Shown here: one piece after another, positions 1 through 9,065 of the stretch
Layout of the letters: each line of letters opens with the position of its first letter
How positions within the stretch are numbered: the first letter of the stretch is position 1
NCBI RefSeq assembly: GCF_019186805.1
Contig: NZ_CP066783.1
Location: forward strand, 1,997,501 to 2,061,500
Origin: Comamonas fluminis
Lineage (GTDB): Bacteria; Pseudomonadota; Gammaproteobacteria; Burkholderiales; Burkholderiaceae_C
Direction of reading: 5' to 3'
DNA length: 64,000 bases
Position numbers and translations under genes: made by a program
The notes under the pieces: model-generated
Databases searched by the model: none
What the model was told of the DNA's origin: nothing
The model's input: only the letters and a program-made list of their open reading frames with translations

Positions 1-2
1 CA

Positions 3-314
3 CTGGAAGCCATGAACGATGAAGAGCGCATTGCACAGGTTGAGCCTGTGGATGCATTGCTGCATCGTCATGCCGTCGTCACGCTGGGTGAAGAGGATGC
101 AGGACGCTATCTATCAGGCTTGCGCCGCCGAGGGTCTTGGGCAGATGCCCCGGCCGTGGCGGTGTATGGTGAGCGCCCGCATGCCCTTTTGGGGGTAGGC
201 CGTGTGGTGAGCGGGGAGTTGATCCCCGAGCGCCTGCTCAGTCCGCTAGAAATTCAACAAATTTTGGAAGGAACGCCGCGTCCACAAGCAAGCGGCATTT
301 TGGAAACATTATGA
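3..314 (+). CDS. truB: tRNA pseudouridine(55) synthase TruB, C-terminal part
   Basis: The open frame runs in from the left edge, so the N-terminal catalytic part lies outside the window. The visible 103 residues match the C-terminal end of TruB: an LEAM-type helix, then PVDALL, then a region ending GRYLSGLRRR, which is typical of proteobacterial TruB just before its last small domain. TruB converts U55 in the T-loop of tRNAs to pseudouridine. The stop codon overlaps the typA start by four bases (ATGA), so the two genes are probably cotranscribed. The identification rests on this tail alone. Confidence 0.85.
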   Translation: MEAMNDEERIAQVEPVDALLHRHAVVTLGEEDAGRYLSGLRRRGSWADAPAVAVYGERPHALLGVGRVVSGELIPERLLSPLEIQQILEGTPRPQASGILETL

Positions 315-2137
315 GCAAACAAATCCGCAACATTGCGATCATTGCGCACGTTGACCACGGTAAGACCACCATGGTGGACCAGCTGCTGCGCCAGTCCGGC
401 ACTTTTGCCGAGCACGAAAAAGTCGTCGATACCGTGATGGATAACCACGCCATCGAACGTGAGCGCGGCATTACCATTCTGGCCAAGAACTGTGCCGTGT
501 CCTGGAAGGACACCCACATCAATATTCTTGACACACCCGGTCACGCGGACTTCGGTGGTGAAGTGGAGCGTGCGCTGTCCATGGTTGACGGCGTGGTGCT
601 GCTGATCGATGCGCAGGAAGGCCCCATGCCTCAGACGCGTTTCGTGACCAAGAAGGCTCTGGCCCTGGGCCTGCGCCCCATCGTGGTGGTGAACAAGGTG
701 GACAAGCCTGGTGCCAACCCCGACAAGGTCATCAACGCCGCTTTCGACCTGTTCGACAAGCTGGGCGCTACCGATGAGCAGCTGGACTTCCCCGTGGTTT
801 ACGCTTCGGGCATCAACGGCTGGTCTTCCAAGGTAGAGGGCGAGCCAGGTGCCAAGTGGGGTGAAGACATGTCGGCCCTGTTCGACACCATCCTCGACCA
901 CGTGCCTTCTGTGCAGGGCGATGCTTCGGCGCCCCTGCAGTTGCAAGTTTCCGCTCTGGACTACTCCACGTTCGTGGGCCGTATCGGCGTGGGCCGTATC
1001 ACCCAGGGTACTCTGAAGCCCGGTCAGCAAGTGGCTGTGATGGCCGGTCCTGACGGCAAGAGCTACACCGGCAAGATCAACCAGGTTCACACCTTCCAGG
1101 GTATCGACCGCGTGCAAGCCACGGAAGCCGGTCCTTCGGAAATCGTGCTGGTCAGCGGTATCGAAAACATCGGTATCGGTGAAACCATCGTCGACCCCGC
1201 CAATCCCCAGCCTCTGCCCATGCTGAAGATTGATGAGCCTACCCTGACCATGAACTTCTGCGTGAACACCTCGCCTCTGGCAGGTCGTGAAGGCAAGTAC
1301 GTGACCAGCCGTCAAATCTGGGACCGCCTGACCAAGGAACTGCGCTCCAACGTGGCTCTGCGCATCAAGGAAACCGACGAAGACGGTATCTTTGAAGTGT
1401 CCGGTCGCGGTGAACTGCACCTGACCATTCTGCTGGAAGAAATGCGCCGCGAAGGTTACGAGCTGGCAGTGTCCAAGCCCCGCGTCGTGATGCAGATGAT
1501 CAACGGTGAAAAGCATGAGCCTATCGAGCTGGTGACTGCCGACATCGAAGATGGTCACCAAGGCGGCGTGATGCAAGCCCTGGGCGAGCGCAAGGGCGAA
1601 CTGGTGAATATGGAACCCGATGGCCGCGGTCGCGTCCGTCTGGAATACCGTATTCCTGCCCGTGGCCTGATCGGCTTCACCAACGAATTCCTGAACCTGA
1701 CACGTGGTTCCGGCCTGATCTCCAACATCTTCGACAGCTACGAGCCCTACAAGGGTGAAATCGGCGGTCGTAAGAACGGCGTGCTGATCTCCATGGACGA
1801 CGGTGAAATCTTCACCTACGCCCTGGGCAAGCTGGACGACCGTGGCCGCATGTTCGTGAAGGCGGGCGACCCCGTGTACGAAGGCATGATCATCGGTATC
1901 CACAGCCGTGACAACGATCTGGTGGTGAACGCGACCCGTACCAAGCAGCTGACCAACTTCCGCGTGTCCGGCAAGGAAGACGCGATCAAGATCACGCCTC
2001 CTATCGAGTTGTCGCTGGAATACGGCGTGGAATTCATCGAAGACGACGAGCTGCTGGAAATCACTCCTACCAGCCTGCGCGTGCGCAAGCGCTTCCTGAA
2101 GGAACACGACCGCAAGCGCGCTTCGCGTGATGCGTAA
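311..2137 (+). CDS. typA: Ribosome-associated translational GTPase TypA/BipA
   Basis: The 608-residue protein has the full length of the family. The GTPase motifs are intact: AHVDHGKTT near residue 13 (G1), [14 protein letters not shown] (G3) and NKVDKPGA (G4). EF-G-like domains follow, including [18 protein letters not shown], and then the TypA-specific C-terminal domain with ARGLIGF. TypA binds the ribosome and helps 50S assembly and adaptation to cold and stress. The start is fixed by the four-base overlap with truB. A strong terminator follows directly. Confidence 0.97.
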   Translation: MSKQIRNIAIIAHVDHGKTTMVDQLLRQSGTFAEHEKVVDTVMDNHAIERERGITILAKNCAVSWKDTHINILDTPGHADFGGEVERALSMVDGVVLLIDAQEGPMPQTRFVTKKALALGLRPIVVVNKVDKPGANPDKVINAAFDLFDKLGATDEQLDFPVVYASGINGWSSKVEGEPGAKWGEDMSALFDTILDHVPSVQGDASAPLQLQVSALDYSTFVGRIGVGRITQGTLKPGQQVAVMAGPDGKSYTGKINQVHTFQGIDRVQATEAGPSEIVLVSGIENIGIGETIVDPANPQPLPMLKIDEPTLTMNFCVNTSPLAGREGKYVTSRQIWDRLTKELRSNVALRIKETDEDGIFEVSGRGELHLTILLEEMRREGYELAVSKPRVVMQMINGEKHEPIELVTADIEDGHQGGVMQALGERKGELVNMEPDGRGRVRLEYRIPARGLIGFTNEFLNLTRGSGLISNIFDSYEPYKGEIGGRKNGVLISMDDGEIFTYALGKLDDRGRMFVKAGDPVYEGMIIGIHSRDNDLVVNATRTKQLTNFRVSGKEDAIKITPPIELSLEYGVEFIEDDELLEITPTSLRVRKRFLKEHDRKRASRDA

Positions 2138-2163
2138 TTCACAGCCTGGCTGATGAATAGAGA

Positions 2164-2185
2164 AAGGCCCTCCGGGGCCTTTTTT
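2164..2185 (+). terminator. Rho-independent terminator after typA
   Basis: A seven-base-pair stem (AAGGCCC / GGGCCTT) with a TCCG loop is followed by a T-run, 26 bases after the typA stop codon. Confidence 0.85.
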
Positions 2186-2261
2186 CATGTCTGCTTCGTT
2201 CGTTTGCTAACTTGCTGAGGCCTTGCCGCTTACGGGAATGGCTGGCGGATGCAAGCGCAAC

Positions 2262-2294
2262 AAAAAACCGCATGACTGGCATGCGGTTTTTTTG
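2262..2294 (-). terminator. Terminator of the cytochrome c gene, bidirectional in form
   Basis: CCGCATG and CATGCGG pair around an ACTGG loop, with an A-run on one side and a T-run on the other. It lies directly downstream of the leftward cytochrome c gene and could also catch transcripts reading through from typA. Confidence 0.85.
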
Positions 2295-2327
2295 TTGGTT
2301 GGCAGCTTTCGCTGCTGCTCAAACAGA

Positions 2328-2636
2328 TTACTTCTGCGACAGCACCCAGGCGACCAGCTTCTTGGCGTCTGCGTCGTTGACTTGGGGGTTGGCGGGCATG
2401 GGAACAGGGCCCCACACGCCGGAGCCGCCCTTGATCACCTTGGCAGCCAGCTTGTCAGCAGCGTCCTTTTGGCCTGCATACTTGGCAGCCACTTCCTTGA
2501 AGGCCGGGCCGACCAGCTTCTTGTCAACTGCGTGGCAGGCCATGCAGTTCTTGGATTGAGCCAGTGCCTGATCGGCCATGGCGGGAGCCACAGCAGCAGC
2601 GGACAGGGCGAAAGCGATCAAAATTTGCTTCATCAT
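2328..2636 (-). CDS. Small class I cytochrome c (c551/c552 type), periplasmic
   Basis: The 102-residue protein begins with a clear signal peptide ([21 protein letters not shown]). The heme-binding CMACH follows shortly after the mature N-terminus. A methionine in a GPVPMP segment near the C-terminus is the likely sixth heme ligand, as in c551/c552 proteins. Such proteins carry electrons between the bc1 complex and terminal oxidases or nitrite reductase. The gene stands alone with its own terminator, and I see no convincing FNR operator upstream. The exact electron partner cannot be read from the sequence. Confidence 0.92.
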   Translation of the reverse strand: MMKQILIAFALSAAAVAPAMADQALAQSKNCMACHAVDKKLVGPAFKEVAAKYAGQKDAADKLAAKVIKGGSGVWGPVPMPANPQVNDADAKKLVAWVLSQK

Positions 2637-2742
2637 GAGTTCCCGGGGCAGTTTTAAACTGAGGTTTGAGTTTTACCGCATTGTAGTGCCCACATTGCAT
2701 ATTGTTTGATGTAGTCACTGTTGAGAAATAAAGGGAGGGTGT

Positions 2743-2979
2743 ATGTATTTGTTAGGTCTGGCGATTCTGCTGTCACTGTTGAAGCTTGCCGAAATCGGTC
2801 CTGTGGCGTCATGGAGCTGGTGGTACATCATCGGGGTGTATGCCAGTGCGGCAGTCTGGTGGGCCTGGGCAGATGCTTCGGGCTATACCAAGCGCAAAGC
2901 TGTGGAAAGAATGGATCAGCGCAAACAGCAACGCATTCAGCGCCAGAAAGAGGCCATGCAGCCTGGCAAGAAGCGCTGA
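2743..2979 (+). CDS. Small Trp-rich membrane protein (TIGR04438-like)
   Basis: The 78-residue protein has two hydrophobic stretches. The first follows the start and the second is a Trp-rich segment (WSWWYIIGVYASAAVWWAW). A highly charged tail rich in Lys, Arg and Gln follows. This layout fits the TIGR04438 'small Trp-rich protein' family of betaproteobacteria, whose function is unknown. The start is supported by AAAGGGAGG shortly upstream. A GC-rich inverted repeat after the stop (AAGCCCGGC...) may act as a weak terminator. Confidence 0.75.
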   Translation: MYLLGLAILLSLLKLAEIGPVASWSWWYIIGVYASAAVWWAWADASGYTKRKAVERMDQRKQQRIQRQKEAMQPGKKR

Positions 2980-3057
2980 AAAAAGCCCGGCAGGCGCCGG
3001 GCAAGAGGGAGTGAGGTCAGAGGCTCTTGCGCAAGGCGCTGGCCTGAATTTCTCAGC

Positions 3058-4509
3058 CTATGGCGTTTCTGCTTTGGCAGCGGTGTTGAGCACGCCGCCG
3101 CCAAGCGACTGGTAGAGGGCCACAACGTCGCCGTAGAGCCCACCTTGCGCTGCCACACTGGCTGCGCGTGCCTGCAGCCATGACTGCTTGGCTGCCAGCG
3201 CCGTGGGCAGGCTGGCATATCCAGCCTTGAGCTGGGAGTCGCTGAGTTTCCAGGTGGTCTGGCTTGCGCTTTCGCTGTCCTGGCTCATTTGCAGTGCCCG
3301 GGTGTCCGTATCCACGGCATACAGGGCATTGGCAACATCTTGAAATGCGCTCAGTACGGTGCTTTTGTAGCTGGCGGCCGAGGCTTCCAGTTCCGCCTGC
3401 GCAGCTTTTTGATGCGCTTTCAGTGTGCCGCCATCAAAGATCGGCGCCAGCAGGCTGGCACCTAGAGACCAGGTGATATTGGCCGCCGAGAACATGCGTG
3501 CAAAGCTGGTTGCGCCGCCGCCATAAGCGGCAGAAAGGCCTAGTTGCGGCAGTCTGGCTGCGGTGGCAACACCGACGGCTGCGCTGGCTTGCTGCACCTG
3601 AGTTTCTGCGGCGCGGATATCGGGGCGCTGCTCAACCAGCTGAGATGGCACGACTTGCGGCAGCAGGGGCAGCTTGAAATCCGACAGCGGCAAGATGGCG
3701 GGAGCCTGGTCTGGAGAGCGGGCCATCAGCGTTGCAACCAGATTGCGTGTTTGCTCAAGCGATTTCTGCAGCGGCGGCAACTGCTGCTGCAACTGCAGCA
3801 ACAAAGTTTGCTGAGTCGCAACATCCATGCCGCTGGCATAGCCGCTGGCTTGCTGCTTGCGCATATGTTGCAGCTGCTGTTGCGCGGCCTGCACGGCTTG
3901 CTCCAGCAAGCTGCTTTGCTCTTGCAGCATGGAGGTCTGAATGACCGCCGCGACCAGGTTGGCTGCGAGACTCAGCTTGGCCGCCTGCAACTGCAGGCGC
4001 TGGTTTTCCTGCGCAGCTTCAAGGCCTTCAACCTGGCGCCGGTTGCCGCCAAACAGATCGGGGTTGTACGAGACGCTGAGCTGTGAGGTGTGATAGGTGT
4101 AGAGCGAGTCGCCATTGTTCAGCGGTGCCGACATGGATTGCCCGGCATTCTGGCGCGAGGGGTTGTAGCCCACCTGTACAGAAGGAAGGAAGTAGCCGCG
4201 CTGCGCAATCACGTTCTGGCGCGCTGCACGCAAAGTGGCCTGGGCTGCCTCGATGCTGGGGCTGTTGTTCAGTGCCTCTTGCACCATGGCGTTGAGTGGC
4301 GCGTTGCCAAACGCCTGCCACCATTGGCTGCTGATTTCGCTGTCGCCGCTGGCAGGCAGGCTGCTAGCGATGGGGGCGCGTGTCAATGACTGCGGCGCTG
4401 TCAGCTCGGGGCGTTTGTAGTCAGGGCCTGCAGCGCATCCCGAGAGCAGCGCACAGCAGGCAGAGAGCACCAGCGCAACCGCAGGAGTGGATTGAAGAAC
4501 TTTATGCAC
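3058..4509 (-). CDS. RND efflux outer-membrane channel lipoprotein (NodT/OprM family)
   Basis: The 483-residue protein is the outer-membrane channel of a tripartite pump. A lipoprotein signal peptide ends in LLSGC, with the lipidated Cys at residue 25. It is followed by CAAGPDYKRPEL, which is typical of NodT/OprM factors. Two long Gln/Ala-rich coiled-coil repeats form the periplasmic tunnel, and the conserved VEQRPDIRAAE segment begins the second half. It is the last gene of the leftward efflux operon, and its start lies within the last codons of the RND gene (eight-base overlap), so the two are probably translationally coupled. Confidence 0.93.
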   Translation of the reverse strand: MHKVLQSTPAVALVLSACCALLSGCAAGPDYKRPELTAPQSLTRAPIASSLPASGDSEISSQWWQAFGNAPLNAMVQEALNNSPSIEAAQATLRAARQNVIAQRGYFLPSVQVGYNPSRQNAGQSMSAPLNNGDSLYTYHTSQLSVSYNPDLFGGNRRQVEGLEAAQENQRLQLQAAKLSLAANLVAAVIQTSMLQEQSSLLEQAVQAAQQQLQHMRKQQASGYASGMDVATQQTLLLQLQQQLPPLQKSLEQTRNLVATLMARSPDQAPAILPLSDFKLPLLPQVVPSQLVEQRPDIRAAETQVQQASAAVGVATAARLPQLGLSAAYGGGATSFARMFSAANITWSLGASLLAPIFDGGTLKAHQKAAQAELEASAASYKSTVLSAFQDVANALYAVDTDTRALQMSQDSESASQTTWKLSDSQLKAGYASLPTALAAKQSWLQARAASVAAQGGLYGDVVALYQSLGGGVLNTAAKAETP

Positions 4510-7500
4510 GTTTGCCTCCCAGACCTTGGCGGCGGGTATCGGGTTTCATGCGGCGCAGCACTACAAGGCGTAGCGCCGGAACGACCAGCAGCAGGAAAAT
4601 GGGGCCAATCAGCATGCCTCCAACCACCACGGTGGCCAGTGGGCGCTGGACTTCACTGCCGATGCTGTGAGAGATGGCAGCAGGCAGCAGGCCGATACAG
4701 GCGGACAGAGCAGTCATCAGCAATGGGCGCATGCGGCTGCGATAGGCGTCGCCCACGGCGCGGGCGGGTTCATAGCCCTTGGCGCGCAAATCTTTGTACA
4801 CGCCGAGGATGAGAATCCCGTCCATCACAGAAACCCCGAGCAGCGAGATAAAGCCGATGATGGCAGAGACACTGAGCACCTGCCCCGAGACATAGAGCGC
4901 CAGAATGCCGCCGATGACGGTAAAGGGCACAGACGCCAGAGTCAGCAGGCAATAGGTGAAGTTGTTGAACAGCGCATACAGCAGCGCAAACACCAGGCAG
5001 AAGGCCACGGGAATGGCAATCAGCATGCGGGCCTTGGCCTGTTGCAGGGCTTCAAACTCACCGGCATAGATGATGCGGTAACCCTGTGGCAGGTGCACTT
5101 CCTGTGCAACGCGGCGCTGCACTTCGCTGACGGTGCTGCCCAGATCGCGGCCACGGGCCGAGAACTTGATGGGGATATAGCGCTCGTTGCTTTCTCGGTA
5201 GATATAGGTGGCGCCTGTATCCAGCGTGATGTCCGCGATATCTGAAAGCGGAACATAGGAGGTGCCGCCCGAGGCTGTGGTGTAACCCACGCGCAGATTG
5301 CGCACGCTCTCGGGTGAGGCGCGGCTGGTTTCGGCAAAGCGCACGGTCAGGCCAAACTGCTTTTCGCCTTCCAGCACGGCAGTGGCCTGCGTGCCTGCCA
5401 GTGCTGTCTGGATGGTGTTGGCCACATCGCCGGTGTTCAGGCCATAGCGGGCAGCCTTCTGGCGGTCGATCTGGATGTTCATATTGGGCTGGCCCAGCAC
5501 ATGGAACACGCCCAGGTCGGCCACGCCATCGATATGCCCCATGACTTCATAGACATGATCGGCAATCTTTTCCAGAGTGGGCAGATCGGGGCCGATGATC
5601 TTGACGGAGTTGGCGCCCTTCACGCCAGACAGACCTTCCTGAACGTTGTCCTGGATGTACTGCGAGAAGTTGAAGCTGACGCCCGGAAACTCTGCGGCAA
5701 AGCGGGTTTGCAGTTCATTGACCAGGCGCTCCTTGGTCATGCCGGGGCGCCATTTCTCAAAAGGCTGCAGGGGGGCAAACAGCTCCACATTGTTGAAGCC
5801 GGAAGCGTCAGAGCCATCGTCAGGGCGGCCATGCTGCGACACCACGGTGATGACTTCCGGGTACTCATCAATGATGCGGCGCATGCGGTTGGTGCGGTCA
5901 CGACCGGCTTCCAGCGAGATGGTGGGCGGCATGGAGGCACGAATCCACAGATTGCCTTCTTCCAGCGCTGGCAGAAACTCGCTGCCCAGCTGGGTGGCCA
6001 TCAGTGCGCCACCAGCCAGAGCCACCATGCCCATTAGCACGACCAGACGCGCATTTTTGAGAACCCAGCTCAGTGCAGGTTCATAGATGCGGTGAATGGC
6101 GTGAACGACAAAGGTTTCCTTTTCCTCGATCTTGCCTGGCAGCAGATAGCTGGCCAGCACAGGGGTGATGGTGAAGGTGGCGATCAGTGCACCGGCCAGC
6201 GCATAGCCATAGGTGCGTGCCATGGGGCCAAAAATCTGGCCTTCCACACCCTGCATGGCAAACAGCGGAGTAAAGGCCGCAATCGTGATGCAGGTGGAGA
6301 ACAGCACCGAGCTGTCCACCTGGGTGGCGCTCAGGTAGATCATGCGCAGCCTGGTAGTCCAGCCATCGCTGGGCTGGGTGCGGGCGCCGTCAGCACCCTT
6401 GGCCATATCTCTGAGCATGGCCGCTCGTATCGCGGGCTGGCGCTGGAAGTTGCGGAAAATGTTTTCCACCAGAATCACCGCCGCGTCCACGATGATGCCG
6501 AAGTCCACCGCACCCAGGGAGAGCAGGTTCGCGGATTCCCCGGTGAGCACCAGCATCATGATGCTGAAGAACAGTGCAAACGGGATGTTGATACTGACGA
6601 TCACGGCGCTGCGCAGATCGCCCAGAAACACCCACTGAATGAAGAACACCAGCAGGCAGCCAAAGATCAGGTTGTGCAGCACGGTGTGCGTGGTCACGCC
6701 CACCAGAACGGCGCGGTCGTAGTAGGGCTCCAGCTGAACGCCTGCTGGCAGGGTGCCATCAGCGTTGATTTTCTGAACTGCTGCTTTGACCTTGTCGATG
6801 ACATCGCTGGTGTGCAGCGTGCGGTTCATGATGACGACGCCCGTCACCACATCGTTTTCCTTGTCCCGACCGGCTTCGCCCAGACGCGGGATTGTGCCTT
6901 CCTTGATGTTGGCCACATCCTTGATCTGCACCGGCATGCCGTTTTTCTGGCCCACGACAATATTGGCAATATCGTCCAGATTGTTGACCAGACCCAGTCC
7001 GCGAATATTGACGGACTGGTCGCCCACGCTGATGGCACGGCCACCCACATTGAGGTTGGCATTGCCAATGGAATCCAGCAGATTTTTCAGCGTGATGCCA
7101 TAGGCTTCAAGGCGCTTGGGGTCTGCATCGACGTGGTATTCCTTGGTTGTGCCACCCCAGGTCACCACCTGCACCACACCGGGAACGGTGAGCAGGCGTT
7201 TTTCAATCACCCAGTTCTGCAGCGTGCGCAAATCAGTCAGGCTGTAGTTGGAGTTGCCTTTGACCTGATAGCGCAGGATTTCGCCCACGAGGCTGGACGC
7301 CTGAATCTGCGGCTGCACCCCATTGGGCAGGTTGACGTTGGCCTGCAGATTATTGGACACTTGCGATAGCGCGAAATAGTAGTCGGTGCCGTACTTGAAC
7401 GTGATGCGCACAAAGGACAGGCCGTAGAACGAGGTCGAACGGATGTTGTCCACATTGGGCGTGGTGGCCAGCCCGACTTCCATCGGGCGGGTGTAGTAAC

Positions 7501-7687
7501 GCTCCATCTCTTCGGCGGACATGCCTGGCGCCTGCGCCGTGATTTCCAGAATCACGGGCGCAGGGTTGGGGTAGGCTTCCACATTGAGCCTGGAGAACGC
7601 AAACAGGCCTGCACCCATGAAGGCCAGCAAGGCCAGCAGGACAATGGGGCGGCGCGAGAGAACAAAAGCCAGTAAAGGTCGGAACAC
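4502..7687 (-). CDS. RND efflux inner-membrane transporter, CzcA/CusA-like
   Basis: The 1061-residue protein is a full-length RND permease driven by the proton gradient. The N-terminus (VEAYPNPAPVILEI, then GMSAEEMERYYTRPME) is typical of the heavy-metal efflux (HME) branch. The TM4 segment reads DFGIIVDAAVILVEN, close to the HME signature but with Ala where CzcA has Gly. Substrate therefore cannot be assigned with confidence: metal ions are likely, organic compounds are not excluded. It is preceded by its adaptor gene (27-base gap) and overlaps the outer-membrane channel gene, giving a complete pump. Confidence 0.92.
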   Translation of the reverse strand: MFRPLLAFVLSRRPIVLLALLAFMGAGLFAFSRLNVEAYPNPAPVILEITAQAPGMSAEEMERYYTRPMEVGLATTPNVDNIRSTSFYGLSFVRITFKYGTDYYFALSQVSNNLQANVNLPNGVQPQIQASSLVGEILRYQVKGNSNYSLTDLRTLQNWVIEKRLLTVPGVVQVVTWGGTTKEYHVDADPKRLEAYGITLKNLLDSIGNANLNVGGRAISVGDQSVNIRGLGLVNNLDDIANIVVGQKNGMPVQIKDVANIKEGTIPRLGEAGRDKENDVVTGVVIMNRTLHTSDVIDKVKAAVQKINADGTLPAGVQLEPYYDRAVLVGVTTHTVLHNLIFGCLLVFFIQWVFLGDLRSAVIVSINIPFALFFSIMMLVLTGESANLLSLGAVDFGIIVDAAVILVENIFRNFQRQPAIRAAMLRDMAKGADGARTQPSDGWTTRLRMIYLSATQVDSSVLFSTCITIAAFTPLFAMQGVEGQIFGPMARTYGYALAGALIATFTITPVLASYLLPGKIEEKETFVVHAIHRIYEPALSWVLKNARLVVLMGMVALAGGALMATQLGSEFLPALEEGNLWIRASMPPTISLEAGRDRTNRMRRIIDEYPEVITVVSQHGRPDDGSDASGFNNVELFAPLQPFEKWRPGMTKERLVNELQTRFAAEFPGVSFNFSQYIQDNVQEGLSGVKGANSVKIIGPDLPTLEKIADHVYEVMGHIDGVADLGVFHVLGQPNMNIQIDRQKAARYGLNTGDVANTIQTALAGTQATAVLEGEKQFGLTVRFAETSRASPESVRNLRVGYTTASGGTSYVPLSDIADITLDTGATYIYRESNERYIPIKFSARGRDLGSTVSEVQRRVAQEVHLPQGYRIIYAGEFEALQQAKARMLIAIPVAFCLVFALLYALFNNFTYCLLTLASVPFTVIGGILALYVSGQVLSVSAIIGFISLLGVSVMDGILILGVYKDLRAKGYEPARAVGDAYRSRMRPLLMTALSACIGLLPAAISHSIGSEVQRPLATVVVGGMLIGPIFLLLVVPALRLVVLRRMKPDTRRQGLGGKRA

Positions 7688-7714
7688 GGCAATACTCCTG
7701 AATCAGCCCTGGCT

Positions 7715-8950
7715 TTACTGGGCGTTGGTCTCGTACAGGCTGCTCAGGAACAGCGCGTTCTTGCGGGCAATCAGCTGATCGCTTTTGAGCCCTTCCTGAA
7801 TCTGTACCCAGCCGTCAGCGGTCTTGCCGCGCACCACGGCCGCCTTGGTGAACAGCGGGCCTTTGGCGTCCTTGCCCATGGCCAGCCAGACCACATCGCG
7901 GCCACTGCCTTCGCGCACCACGGCCTGTGCGGGAACTGACAGGCTGTCTTCAGCCGCTGCCACAGTGATGTTGAAATCGGCCGTCATCTGCGGGCGCAGC
8001 ACATGCTCGGGGTCGCTCACTTCAGCGCGCACCACAAATCTGCGGCTGTCGGCGTCCACACTGTCGCCCACATAGGAAACCTTGCCCTCGAAGCTCTTGT
8101 CAGGCCAGGCCGAGACACGCACTTGTACGGGCTGGCCAATGCGGTACTGGCTGAACTCTGACTCTGGCACATTGGCCACCATCCACAGCGAGCGCATGTC
8201 CGAGACCACCATGGGAGCCGGATCGCTGCCGGGCTGCACAAGCTGCCCTGGTTGTGCGGCGCGCTGCGTTACGCGGCCTGCAATAGGGCTTTTGACGGCG
8301 AATTCCAGACCGATCTTGCGGTCTTTTTCGATGCGGCTGATTTCGGCATCACCCAGGTCAAACAGGCGCAGATTCTGGCGCGCCGCATCGTAGGCGGCAC
8401 GGGCCGTTTGTTGATCGGTCTGTGCCTGCAGATATTCCTTCTGGGGAATGCTGTTGTCCTTGGCCAAAGCCTCGGTGCGCTTGAGCGTTTCGTTGGCATT
8501 GCGCAAGGTGGCGCTGGTGCTGATCAGCGCGGATGCGGCCTGCGCCATATCGGGCACTGCCACGGTGTACAGCACCTGTTCCGCCTTGACATCATCTCCG
8601 GCCTTGACCAGAACCTGAGAGACACGGCCCTGGTAGGGTGAGTACACCTTGCTGGTGCGGTCCTGGTTGAAATCAATGACGCCGATGGAGTGCCGCACAT
8701 TGCGAAACTCGTGGGTCTCTGGCTTGCCGATTTCAAAGCTGGCGACCTGGTCGGGTTGCACCCGCACAATGCCTTTGTCCACCTTCCCGGCAATGCTCTC
8801 TGCCGGGGCTTCCTCTGCCTGTGCGTTGTGGGTGCCCGCGTAGATCACGCCGCCGACTGCGGCAATGCAGATCAGGGCTGCGCCAGCAATGATGCCGAGG
8901 CGTTTGGATGACTGGGTAGGAGCTGGTTTTTGTGGGGCTGAAGCTGTCAT
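7715..8950 (-). CDS. RND efflux periplasmic adaptor (membrane fusion protein)
   Basis: I place the start at the ATG at 8950 (MTASAPQKPA...), which has an AAGGATGG ribosome site just upstream. A longer frame exists but has no better signal. The 411-residue protein has one N-terminal membrane anchor (IIAGAALICIAAVGG). The split lipoyl/barrel-sandwich domain (YSPYQGRVSQVLVKAGDDVK and KSPIAGRVTQ) brackets an alpha-helical hairpin rich in Ala, Gln and Glu. The beta-barrel and membrane-proximal domains follow. It links the RND permease to the outer-membrane channel. Confidence 0.92.
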   Translation of the reverse strand: MTASAPQKPAPTQSSKRLGIIAGAALICIAAVGGVIYAGTHNAQAEEAPAESIAGKVDKGIVRVQPDQVASFEIGKPETHEFRNVRHSIGVIDFNQDRTSKVYSPYQGRVSQVLVKAGDDVKAEQVLYTVAVPDMAQAASALISTSATLRNANETLKRTEALAKDNSIPQKEYLQAQTDQQTARAAYDAARQNLRLFDLGDAEISRIEKDRKIGLEFAVKSPIAGRVTQRAAQPGQLVQPGSDPAPMVVSDMRSLWMVANVPESEFSQYRIGQPVQVRVSAWPDKSFEGKVSYVGDSVDADSRRFVVRAEVSDPEHVLRPQMTADFNITVAAAEDSLSVPAQAVVREGSGRDVVWLAMGKDAKGPLFTKAAVVRGKTADGWVQIQEGLKSDQLIARKNALFLSSLYETNAQ

Positions 8951-9065
8951 GGCTGGCCATCCTTGGTTCGGGCTGCGGGGTAGCGCCGGATGGCCTCTGC
9001 GGGCCTGATCCAGCGACAGTGCAGCCGAACTTAAGTCCGGCAAGCTTTATGTCTGCTTGAAAACC

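Noticed and set aside
254..2188. A 644-codon open frame on the minus strand across typA
   Set aside because: It is antisense to a certain gene and its translation has His/Gln/Val-rich low-complexity content. Such frames arise from the codon use of GC-rich genes.
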